Of a stretch of DNA of 33,314 nucleotides, positions 24,233 through 32,004 are shown in pieces; positions within the stretch are counted from its first letter, which is position 1; each line of letters begins with the position of its first letter. The notes beneath the pieces are model-generated. The model saw only the letters and a program-made list of their open reading frames with translations, searched no databases and was not told the DNA's origin. Made by a program: the position numbers and the translations under genes. The stretch is taken from assembly GCA_029260935.1 (NCBI GenBank), contig JAJDCJ010000012.1, forward strand, positions 1 through 33,314. The letters run 5' to 3'. This stretch comes from Patescibacteria group bacterium (GTDB taxonomy: Bacteria; Patescibacteriota; Minisyncoccia; Phycocordibacterales; Phycocordibacteraceae).

Positions 24233-24317
24233 CGGAGACGGAGGGATTCGAACCCTCGAGAGCTTTCACCCTACTCACTTTCCAAGCGAGCTCACTAGGC
24301 CACTATGCGACGTCTCC
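24233..24317 (-). tRNA. tRNA-Ser(GGA), CCA not encoded
   Basis: Minus strand GGAGACGTCGCATAGTGGCC...CTCGC-TTGGAAA-GCGAG...long variable arm...GAGGGTTCGAATCCCTCCGTCTCCG. Confidence 0.93.
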
Positions 24318-24414
24318 ATGTTGTGTGAAATATCATCCACACTCCAATTCTACTCCATATACGACAAAAAATGGGAAACAATCGCTCTTTAGTGATATCT
24401 GACATCACTATGTT

Positions 24415-24440
24415 ACCTACTATGATTAATCATAGTAGGT
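24415..24440. repeat. 26-bp perfect palindrome (copy 2), intergenic
   Basis: ACCTACTATGATTAATCATAGTAGGT, identical to 6220-6245. Confidence 0.95.
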
Positions 24441-24517
24441 GGCACACAGATAAAGTAGGATCTTATATATTCAGACATTTGGAAGACAAAAGGAAAGTCT
24501 TTGCAACTATGTGCTAC

Positions 24518-24540
24518 ATATGGACACGGCGTGTCCATAT
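24518..24540. repeat. 23-bp near-perfect palindrome
   Basis: ATATGGACACG-G-CGTGTCCATAT. Confidence 0.9.
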
Positions 24541-24566
24541 TTCCATACCTTATACGAAAAAATGCT

Positions 24567-25457
24567 TTATGTTAAAAGCGCCTTTATTCGCTCTTCAATC
24601 GGTGGGTGGGTGGCAAATAATCTATTGAACCCTTTTGTTGCTTTGGCACCAAAGGGATTGCCAATATACAGGTGTGCGGTTGCATGGTTTGCATTGCGCA
24701 TGGGCTGTGTGTACGCACTAATCTTTTTTAAGGCGCTCGCGAGACCTTCAGGGTAGCGCGTAATAAGCGCTCCACTGGCGTCGGCTAAAAACTCTCGTTT
24801 TCTTGAAATAGCAAACTGGATGAGTTGCGCCGCAATAGGTGCAAAAATGGCAAGTGCAAAACCAGCGACGATTAAAATAATTTGTAAACGCCCATCACGA
24901 TCACCTCCATTTCCTCCTCCATACAACATACCCCTCAAAAAAAAGTGGGAAAGCAGTGTTACAAACCCGAGTAGTACCACCACCACTGTCATCACTAATG
25001 TATCGCGGTTTTGAATATGCGACAGCTCATGCGCCAGCACTCCTTCAAGTTCGCTACGCTCCAGTGTTTTAAGTAGGCCGGTAGTTACTGCAACTGCAGC
25101 GTGCTTCGGGTCACGTCCGGTTGCAAATGCATTTGGCGCTGGGTCAGTAATAACAAAGAGTCGCGGTTTTTGTATTCCGACAGTAATAGAAAGGTTTTCA
25201 AGAATACGATGTATTTCTTGAAATTGTTTTTCATCTGCTGGTTTTGCGCCACTCGTTTTAAGGGCAAGCTTGTCTGAGTACCAGTAACTACCAACATTCA
25301 TTACGATTGAAAACGCAACTGCAACATAAAGAATGACAGGGCTATTGAAAATAAATGAAAATGCCCACCCAAGCCCAATGACGGCGATAAAAAACGAAAG
25401 CATAAGAACCCACGTTTTTCTAATGTTGCTATCTGCCTGTGTGTAAAGAGATGCCAT
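24567..25457 (-). CDS. htpX: Zinc metalloprotease HtpX homolog (M48)
   Basis: GVLAHELSHIQNRDTLVMT, NAFATGRDPKHAAVAVTTGLL, SRKREFLADASGA, FATHPPIEERI. Confidence 0.95.
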   Translation of the reverse strand: MASLYTQADSNIRKTWVLMLSFFIAVIGLGWAFSFIFNSPVILYVAVAFSIVMNVGSYWYSDKLALKTSGAKPADEKQFQEIHRILENLSITVGIQKPRLFVITDPAPNAFATGRDPKHAAVAVTTGLLKTLERSELEGVLAHELSHIQNRDTLVMTVVVVLLGFVTLLSHFFLRGMLYGGGNGGDRDGRLQIILIVAGFALAIFAPIAAQLIQFAISRKREFLADASGALITRYPEGLASALKKISAYTQPMRNANHATAHLYIGNPFGAKATKGFNRLFATHPPIEERIKALLT

Positions 25458-25558
25458 AATTTAAAAAGATACTAGGTTTTAGGTGCTAGGTATAGTGTAT
25501 AGAAGACAGTGAATAATTTCCAGTTAAAACCACTCTGGTTTTAACTTTTGTAATTTAT

Positions 25559-25912
25559 TTACACTTCCTCGTCGGGTGACTCAACTGACTCAAGATATAC
25601 GCGCCCCTTAAAACCACCTCGTTTTTTTAGACGCTCCATACGCACACGCGCAACCTCTTTCATGTCTAGGTCAAAAGCAGAAGTAATTGAATCCAAAACC
25701 TCTTGCACGTCCCCTATTTCTTTAGTAATTTCTTTGAGGTCATTCTCTTCAAGGGCACCAAACACTTCAGCTGCTTCCTCTAGAAGCTTCTTTTTTAACT
25801 CATTTTTATATTCGTCTTCTCCCAAGACGCGAGCAACAGGGTCTTCGCCGTTTTTCCTTATAATATCCGGTACATTATCGCGAACTAATTTGTTATAAGA
25901 AACAACGCCCAT
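25559..25912 (-). CDS. MazG-like/phosphoribosyl-ATP pyrophosphohydrolase-like protein
   Basis: VSYNKLVRDNVPDIIRKNGEDPVARVLGEDEYKNELKKKLLEEAAEVFGA; start at MGVVSYNK likely. Confidence 0.8.
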   Translation of the reverse strand: MGVVSYNKLVRDNVPDIIRKNGEDPVARVLGEDEYKNELKKKLLEEAAEVFGALEENDLKEITKEIGDVQEVLDSITSAFDLDMKEVARVRMERLKKRGGFKGRVYLESVESPDEEV

Positions 25913-25919
25913 ATTCAAT

Positions 25920-26480
25920 TTAGAAGTTAACTTTGACTGGGTCTTTTGCCGTTTGTTCATCTTCTGCGAGTTCAAAGAAATCGCGCGGTGCAAACTTGAA
26001 CATACCTCCAACAACATTTGCGGGAAATTGTTCCAGCATGGTATTCAGGTCGCGCACATTGGTGTTGTAGAAACGTCTCGCCGCCTGAATTTTATTTTCC
26101 GTGTCAGAAAGCTCACGTTGCAGTTCAAGGAAGTTTTGGTTTGCTTTCAGGTCGGGGTACGCTTCCGCTATCGCGAACAAACTTTTCAACGCACCCGAGA
26201 GCATATTTTCTGCCGCCCCTTTTGCGCCAGCGCCAGTTACTCCCATTGCAGCTGAACGCGCTTTAGTGACATTTTCAAATGCCTCTTTTTCGTGCGCTGC
26301 ATACCCTTTCACGGTTTCTACCACGTTAGGAATCAGGTCATAGCGACGTTTCAACTGAACATCAATGTCGCTCCACGCTTCTTTTGCCCGGTTAATAAGA
26401 CGGATAAAGCCATTATATGTTGCAACGAACCAGCCCAACACGACTGCAACAATCGCGATAAGAATATATAGTAATGTCAT
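25920..26480 (-). CDS. lemA: LemA family protein
   Basis: YNGFIRLINRAKEAWSDIDVQLKRRYDLIPNVVETVKGYAAHEKE, ARRFYNTNVRDLNTMLEQFPANVV. Confidence 0.95.
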   Translation of the reverse strand: MTLLYILIAIVAVVLGWFVATYNGFIRLINRAKEAWSDIDVQLKRRYDLIPNVVETVKGYAAHEKEAFENVTKARSAAMGVTGAGAKGAAENMLSGALKSLFAIAEAYPDLKANQNFLELQRELSDTENKIQAARRFYNTNVRDLNTMLEQFPANVVGGMFKFAPRDFFELAEDEQTAKDPVKVNF

Positions 26481-26552
26481 ATACCAGTTAGTATACCAAA
26501 AATATAGAAAATGTTTTTATCACACACTTTTAAAAACCAACCCTACCTCTAT

Positions 26553-26720
26553 TCAACGATGGATCCTGTGAGGGACTATTCCTGACCCTTTACATCTGCG
26601 ACAATTTTCTTGCTGAGCTTTACTCTTATCTTTGCACTCAGTGCATGGTATAAACTCAAATTTTTGCTCAGGAGTTTCCTGTTTTAGTTGTCCTTGGAGT
26701 TTAAAACACTCTCGTGACAT
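26553..26720 (-). CDS. 55-aa DnaJ-type zinc-ribbon microprotein
   Basis: MSRECFKLQGQLKQETPEQKFEFIPCTECKDKSKAQQENCRRCKGSGIVPHRIHR; CxxC...CxxCxGxG. Confidence 0.65.
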   Translation of the reverse strand: MSRECFKLQGQLKQETPEQKFEFIPCTECKDKSKAQQENCRRCKGSGIVPHRIHR

Positions 26721-26791
26721 AGATATCTACACTATACTCCTCAAAAACGAGTGGTTACTAATAAAAATGATGGAAGTTTGCATGTCTTCTA

Positions 26792-26968
26792 CTACCATAC
26801 CTTTTGGTGATATTTTCCGTTACGCCTCTTCCCTGTCCCCTTACATCGCTTGCACTCAAATCCATTGAACTTCTTAGTACCATGGCAGTCACGACACTCT
26901 TCCATACCATCTTCAGTAGAAGAACTTTCCTCTAACTGTTTGTATGGCTGAAAAAATTCTTGTGACAT
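26792..26968 (-). CDS. 58-aa DnaJ-type zinc-ribbon microprotein
   Basis: MSQEFFQPYKQLEESSSTEDGMEECRDCHGTKKFNGFECKRCKGTGKRRNGKYHQKVW; CxxCxG twice. Confidence 0.65.
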   Translation of the reverse strand: MSQEFFQPYKQLEESSSTEDGMEECRDCHGTKKFNGFECKRCKGTGKRRNGKYHQKVW

Positions 26969-27007
26969 ATCTACTCACACTGTACTCCTCAAAAACAAGC
27001 AGTCAAT

Positions 27008-27042
27008 AAAAAATCCACAGTTAATTGTACTGTGGATTTTTT
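27008..27042 (-). terminator. groEL terminator
   Basis: AAAAAATCCACAGT...ACTGTGGATTTTTT. Confidence 0.85.
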
Positions 27043-27062
27043 GTTGAAAAATGGCTCTATTC

Positions 27063-28724
27063 CTACATCATTCCGGGCATACCGCCACCCATACCACCCA
27101 TAGCGCTCATATCAGGACCAGCACCTTTCTCTTCAGGTTCATCAGCAATAGCAGCTTCAGTGGTCAGCAGAATGGCAGCAGCTGAAACTGCGTGTTCAAC
27201 ACCACCTCGGGCAACCTTAACTGGGTCAATAATCCCCGCTGCGATCATGTCAGGAACCATTACATCGTTTCGCGCATCGTATCCGATGTTTCCTTTTCCT
27301 TTTTCAACTTCACCAACAATCACTGCGCCTTCTTTACCTGCGTTTATAGCTATTTGTTTGAGTGGTTGCTTGAGTGCAGAAAGCACAATACGGTAGCCAA
27401 TTTCCTGTTCCTGATCCATACTTTCAAAATCAGCAACTTTTTCTGCTTTGAGTGACGCTTTTACTAATGCAGCTCCTCCTCCGGCAACAATACCCTCAAC
27501 GATAGCGGCTTTCGTTGCGTTGACTGCGTCATCAATTTTATCTTTTAAGTATTTCATTTCAGTTTCAGTAGCAGCACCCACACGAATAACCGCCACACCT
27601 CCTGAAAGTTTTGCAATGCGCTCTTCAATTTTTTCCTTGTCAAATTTTGAATCGGAAGCGGTGTGCTGTGCGCGAAGAGCCATCACCCGCTCTTCAATAG
27701 TTGCTTTCTTTCCTTTTCCTCCCACAACAGTCGTAGTGTCTTTTGTGGCAATCACTTTTTGTGCACGCCCCAACATAGCCAGCTCAACATCTTCTAGTTT
27801 GACACCAATGTTGTCAGAAATAACGGTGCCTCCCGTGGTGATAGCAATGTCTTCAAGAAGATCATTTTTCCGATCTCCATATCCGGGCGCTTTTATCGCA
27901 AGCACTGAAAATGCACCGCGTAGTTTGTTTACCACAAATGTTGCCAGCGCCTCTCCTTCAACATCGTCGGCAATAATGACCAGCTCTTTCTTTCCTGCTT
28001 GTGCAATTTTCTCAAGCAACGGTAATATCTCTTGGACTGATGCTATTTTTTTATCGGTAATTAAAATAGATGTATCTTTATATTCACTTTCCATTCTTTC
28101 TTGGTTGGTGACCATGTATGGTGAAATGTACCCACGGTCAAACGCCATACCCTCAACAAACTCGGTCTCAATTTCAGTGCCTTGTGACTCATCAACAGTA
28201 ACGACACCATCCTTACCCACTTTTTGGATAACCTCAGCGATTTTAGCGCCAATTTCCTCACTTTCAGAAGAAATAACGGCAACCTGCTTAATTTCTTCTT
28301 TTGAGTTCTCTGGAATATTTTTTGCAAGTGACTTCAAAGCAGCGACCACATCACGTGACGCCATTTCCATACCACTTCGCACGCCCATTGCAGAGAGTCC
28401 CATCGCAGTATGTTTCATTCCCTCTTCAACAAGTGACTGAAGAAGTACGACCGAAGTGGTGGTACCGTCGCCGGCTAATTCGTTAGTTTTATTTGCAACT
28501 TCTTTTACGATTTCGGCGCCCATATTTTCAAACTTATCGCTGAATGATATTTCTTTTGCAATAGTGACACCATCGTTAGTCATGTGTGGGCCACCGAAAC
28601 CACGGTCAATAATTACATTACGCCCACGTGGACCCAAAGTTACCTTCACCGCGTCGGCTGCTTTGTCTAGCCCGTCTTTTACACTGGTGCGCGCCTGGGT
28701 GTTGAATAAAATTTTCTTTGCCAT
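27063..28724 (-). CDS. groEL: Chaperonin GroEL (60 kDa)
   Basis: MAKKILFNTQARTSVKDGLDKAADAVKVTLGPRGRNVIID..., GDGTTTSVVL, C-terminal GGMGGGMPGMM. Confidence 0.98.
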   Translation of the reverse strand: MAKKILFNTQARTSVKDGLDKAADAVKVTLGPRGRNVIIDRGFGGPHMTNDGVTIAKEISFSDKFENMGAEIVKEVANKTNELAGDGTTTSVVLLQSLVEEGMKHTAMGLSAMGVRSGMEMASRDVVAALKSLAKNIPENSKEEIKQVAVISSESEEIGAKIAEVIQKVGKDGVVTVDESQGTEIETEFVEGMAFDRGYISPYMVTNQERMESEYKDTSILITDKKIASVQEILPLLEKIAQAGKKELVIIADDVEGEALATFVVNKLRGAFSVLAIKAPGYGDRKNDLLEDIAITTGGTVISDNIGVKLEDVELAMLGRAQKVIATKDTTTVVGGKGKKATIEERVMALRAQHTASDSKFDKEKIEERIAKLSGGVAVIRVGAATETEMKYLKDKIDDAVNATKAAIVEGIVAGGGAALVKASLKAEKVADFESMDQEQEIGYRIVLSALKQPLKQIAINAGKEGAVIVGEVEKGKGNIGYDARNDVMVPDMIAAGIIDPVKVARGGVEHAVSAAAILLTTEAAIADEPEEKGAGPDMSAMGGMGGGMPGMM

Positions 28725-28742
28725 ACTTTTTATTAATTTTCT

Positions 28743-29090
28743 TTAGTTAACAATTGCTAATATATTTGACTCAGAGACAATAAAAAATTCTTTGCCTTCT
28801 ATTTTCACCTCCTCGTGTCCGTATTTACTAAACATCACACGGTCGCCTACTGAAACTGTCATCGGCACCACTGTTCCATCATCATATTTACCTGGACCCA
28901 CTGCAACTACCATTCCTTCGCTTGCCTTTTCTTGTGCTGAGTCCGGAATAATAATTCCAGAAACTGTTTTTGTTCCCATTTCCTCAGGAGAAAGCGGACG
29001 CACGACAACCCTGTCCGAGAGTGGCTGAATAGGAACTATTTTCTTTACTGCTGTAGTTTTTTTGCTTACTACTTTCTTTTTTGTTGCCAT
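28743..29090 (-). CDS. groES: Co-chaperonin GroES
   Basis: IQPLSDRVVVRPLSPEEMGTKTVSGIIIPDSAQEK...GDRVMFSKYGHEEVKIEGKEFFIVSESNILAIV; start MATKKK at 29090. Confidence 0.97.
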   Translation of the reverse strand: MATKKKVVSKKTTAVKKIVPIQPLSDRVVVRPLSPEEMGTKTVSGIIIPDSAQEKASEGMVVAVGPGKYDDGTVVPMTVSVGDRVMFSKYGHEEVKIEGKEFFIVSESNILAIVN

Positions 29091-29250
29091 AGTAAAATTC
29101 ACTTTTAAATTATTTTTGATAACGACTACCGAGCCGAAAGGATAGACACCACAAAAACATCATTTAAGTTTTAATGCTGTGCGTCCCTATGTGGAATGTA
29201 TTATACGGATGAGTGAGCAGCGACGCAAGAGCACCCCTATATTAAGGGGT

Positions 29251-29814
29251 TTAAATTTCACGCCGTGAAGCGACGTCTACTGTTTCCTTAAGCATTTCAT
29301 ACCTAGCGCGACAATCTTCTAATGCTACTTCTAACTTCTCAATAATCTGCCCTCGTTCATACCCCTGTAACAACCTACCCATTTCAGCTTGACCTCTTGC
29401 CCCGTCCATAAGTGTTGCCTCTGCGTAAGAAATCGTAACATGTAGTTGAGCTATATTGCTTTTGAGTGTATCTAATTCGTCATGCAATTTATGCAATTCA
29501 TGGCTAGATAGTTCTGAGGTAGCGTTAAAATTAGAAGTATCATAAAGGTCAATCTCTTTTTCTAAATAGATAACATCTACAGCGAGACTTTTAACCTCAC
29601 TCTTAAGTGCTTTTATTTCCTCTAAATCACTTGCGAAATTTTCCTCTGCATAACGTGTGTCGGAGTTATTTTCTACATCAATAGCTTTCGGTGTTTCAGT
29701 TTCTAAAACTATTTTTTTATACTCTACATCTGAATCCAAACTTACATCAATATCAAAAATGTTTTCAAAAAAATCTGGTAACAAAAGGTCAATAATAAGA
29801 GACTCAAAGGCCAT
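29251..29814 (-). CDS. Coiled-coil hypothetical protein
   Basis: 187-aa ORF with extended heptad-like segments. Confidence 0.6.
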   Translation of the reverse strand: MAFESLIIDLLLPDFFENIFDIDVSLDSDVEYKKIVLETETPKAIDVENNSDTRYAEENFASDLEEIKALKSEVKSLAVDVIYLEKEIDLYDTSNFNATSELSSHELHKLHDELDTLKSNIAQLHVTISYAEATLMDGARGQAEMGRLLQGYERGQIIEKLEVALEDCRARYEMLKETVDVASRREI

Positions 29815-29937
29815 AAAATGTTTTTAATACTATATATAAAACGAAAGAATTTCGCAAGTATCATTGTTTTTAGAACATACACATGTCTTGCGCAGACCAA
29901 TAGGTGTGCTATACTCCCTACTAAAGATTAAGCCGAT

Positions 29938-30168
29938 ATGGGTTCCCTCGAGAATGTACTCTCTCTAATTCAAATTATCCTGGCACTACTGTTAGTGGTG
30001 GGTATTCTGTTACAACAAAGAGGCGCTGGTCTTGGAGGGGCTTTTGGAGGAGGAGATGCTGATCAGTCGTACTATACACGGCGTGGTGCTGAAAAATTCC
30101 TATTCCAGGCAACCATACTCGTTGCGATACTCTTTGCGCTATCATCTCTCATTGTGCTCTTTATTTAA
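29938..30168 (+). CDS. secG: Preprotein translocase subunit SecG
   Basis: Two TM helices with LLQQRGAGLGGAFGGGDADQSYYTRRGAEKFLFQ. Confidence 0.92.
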   Translation: MGSLENVLSLIQIILALLLVVGILLQQRGAGLGGAFGGGDADQSYYTRRGAEKFLFQATILVAILFALSSLIVLFI

Positions 30169-30174
30169 TCTCAA

Positions 30175-30206
30175 GGAAAGATACTGATGGTAATCAGTAT
30201 CTTTCC
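30175..30206. terminator. 13-bp-stem hairpin downstream of secG
   Basis: GGAAAGATACTGA-tggtaa-TCAGTATCTTTCC, weak T-tract. Confidence 0.55.
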
Positions 30207-30246
30207 TCATGTCACACGACCTAAAGACTAATTATTTTAAAAAACT

Positions 30247-31977
30247 ATGTCATTCCTAAGAATGCTGGTGAAAAACCGTACGATCACTGCTTTTGAGAAA
30301 GCAGAACAAAAAATAAAAAAACATCTCACCCCTTCTGATTGGTTCATCATTGGGTTTTTCTCTGTGCTGACCATCTTTGGTATTGGCACCATGCTTGCCC
30401 AAACCAGTCTCAGACTTTCAGTTGAAGTGCCGGTACACGCAGGAACTCATATTGAAGGAGTTATAGGAACTCCTCGTTTTATTAATCCACTGCTTACCAC
30501 ATCTGAAATTGATAATGATCTTACCGCGCTCGTTTTTGGCGGACTTACAAAAATAAAATCAGACGGTACTGTCGCTCCCTACCTTGCCGAAAGATATGAA
30601 ATTTCAGAAGATGCCTTAGAGTATACATTTTATCTTAAAGATGCCATCTTCTTTGATGACGGCACTCCCATCACCGCAGAAGATGTTGTGTACACCGTTC
30701 AAGCAACAAAAGACCCTACTATCAAAAGTCCACGGAGGGCAAACTGGGAAGGCGTAGAGGTAATTGCAATTGATGAAAAGACTGTGGTATTTACTCTACG
30801 GACTCCCTATGCACTGTTTTTGGAAAACACAACACTCGGTATTATGCCAAAACATCTATGGAGCGAGGTTTCTATGGATGAGTTTCCATTTAGCGAACTT
30901 AACACTAAGCCGGTAGGGTCAGGGCTGTACCGTGTTTTAAGTATCAAGAAAAACCCATCTGGAGTGCCGGCTGAGTATATGTTGCGTGCGTCAAAAAATA
31001 GTACCGTTCGTCCATTTATAAAAAACATGGGGTTTAAGTTTTTCTCTAATCAAGAAGCTCTTGAAAACGCGCTACTGTCAGGTGACATTGATGCAGCACA
31101 TTCACTTCCTCCACCTCCTTCAGATAAAATAAGTTCCGAGGAAGCTATTTTTTCGCGCGTGTTCGGTGTGTTCTTTAATCAAAACCAGCAGGAGCTGTTT
31201 GCAGACGAAGCAATACGCCGAGCACTTGACCGAGTAATTGACAAACAAAAGATTGTTGATACTGTGGTGAGCGGTTATGGATCAGTTCTTGATGGTCCTC
31301 TTCCTCCTGATCGCGTGGGACCAAAAACCCCCCTATCCCCTAAAGATTTTGAAGAGCGTGTGCTCAGTGCACAGGTACTTCTCGAAAAAAACGGATGGGA
31401 GAAAGGAGAAGATGGAGTTTTCCAAAAGACCACAAAAAAACAGACTCAGCGCTTGCAGTTTTCACTCGCAACGGCAAACGCACCGGAGCTGAAGCAGTCA
31501 GCGGAATTGGTTGCTGAAATGTGGCGTTCGTTCGGTGCTGACGTCACGCTACAGTTCTTTGATCACAATGATCTTAACGTTGAGGTAATCCGTCCTAGAA
31601 AATATGATGCGTTACTATTCGGATTAGTGGTTGGTCGTGAACTTGATTTGTTTGCATTTTGGCATTCCAGCCAAAGAAACGACCCTGGTCTCAACATTGC
31701 TCTGTATGCAAACATACGTGCAGATAAATATCTAGAAGAGGCGCGTAATGAACTTGACCCAAAAAAGAGAAAAGAAAAAGCAAAGCGTGCGGCAAAAGAA
31801 ATTGTTAACGAAACAGCAGCGGTCTTTCTTTATGCTCCTCATTTTACATACATCCATGAACCAGAACTTCGTGGTGTCAGTCTACAAACAGTCTCAGTGC
31901 CGAGCAACAGGTTTGCTGGCGTTGAAGAATGGTATGTAATGACCGAACGCGTATGGCCTCTATTTATAAGAAATTAA
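30247..31977 (+). CDS. ABC transporter substrate-binding protein family 5 (peptide/nickel type)
   Basis: GTHIEGVIGTPRFINPLLTTSEIDNDLTALVFGGLTK..YTFYLKDAIFFDDGTPITAEDVVYT. Confidence 0.9.
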   Translation: MSFLRMLVKNRTITAFEKAEQKIKKHLTPSDWFIIGFFSVLTIFGIGTMLAQTSLRLSVEVPVHAGTHIEGVIGTPRFINPLLTTSEIDNDLTALVFGGLTKIKSDGTVAPYLAERYEISEDALEYTFYLKDAIFFDDGTPITAEDVVYTVQATKDPTIKSPRRANWEGVEVIAIDEKTVVFTLRTPYALFLENTTLGIMPKHLWSEVSMDEFPFSELNTKPVGSGLYRVLSIKKNPSGVPAEYMLRASKNSTVRPFIKNMGFKFFSNQEALENALLSGDIDAAHSLPPPPSDKISSEEAIFSRVFGVFFNQNQQELFADEAIRRALDRVIDKQKIVDTVVSGYGSVLDGPLPPDRVGPKTPLSPKDFEERVLSAQVLLEKNGWEKGEDGVFQKTTKKQTQRLQFSLATANAPELKQSAELVAEMWRSFGADVTLQFFDHNDLNVEVIRPRKYDALLFGLVVGRELDLFAFWHSSQRNDPGLNIALYANIRADKYLEEARNELDPKKRKEKAKRAAKEIVNETAAVFLYAPHFTYIHEPELRGVSLQTVSVPSNRFAGVEEWYVMTERVWPLFIRN

Positions 31978-32004
31978 AAACTAACAATATATAAACCTAA
32001 TACC

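Noticed and set aside
27448-28440. 330-aa plus-strand ORF opposite groEL
   Set aside because: Long antisense ORF within a strongly conserved gene, Ser/Ala/Pro-rich composition typical of a codon-usage shadow ORF.
29091-29250. CIRCE (HrcA operator) upstream of groES
   Set aside because: Looked for TTAGCACTC-N9-GAGTGCTAA and did not find it.
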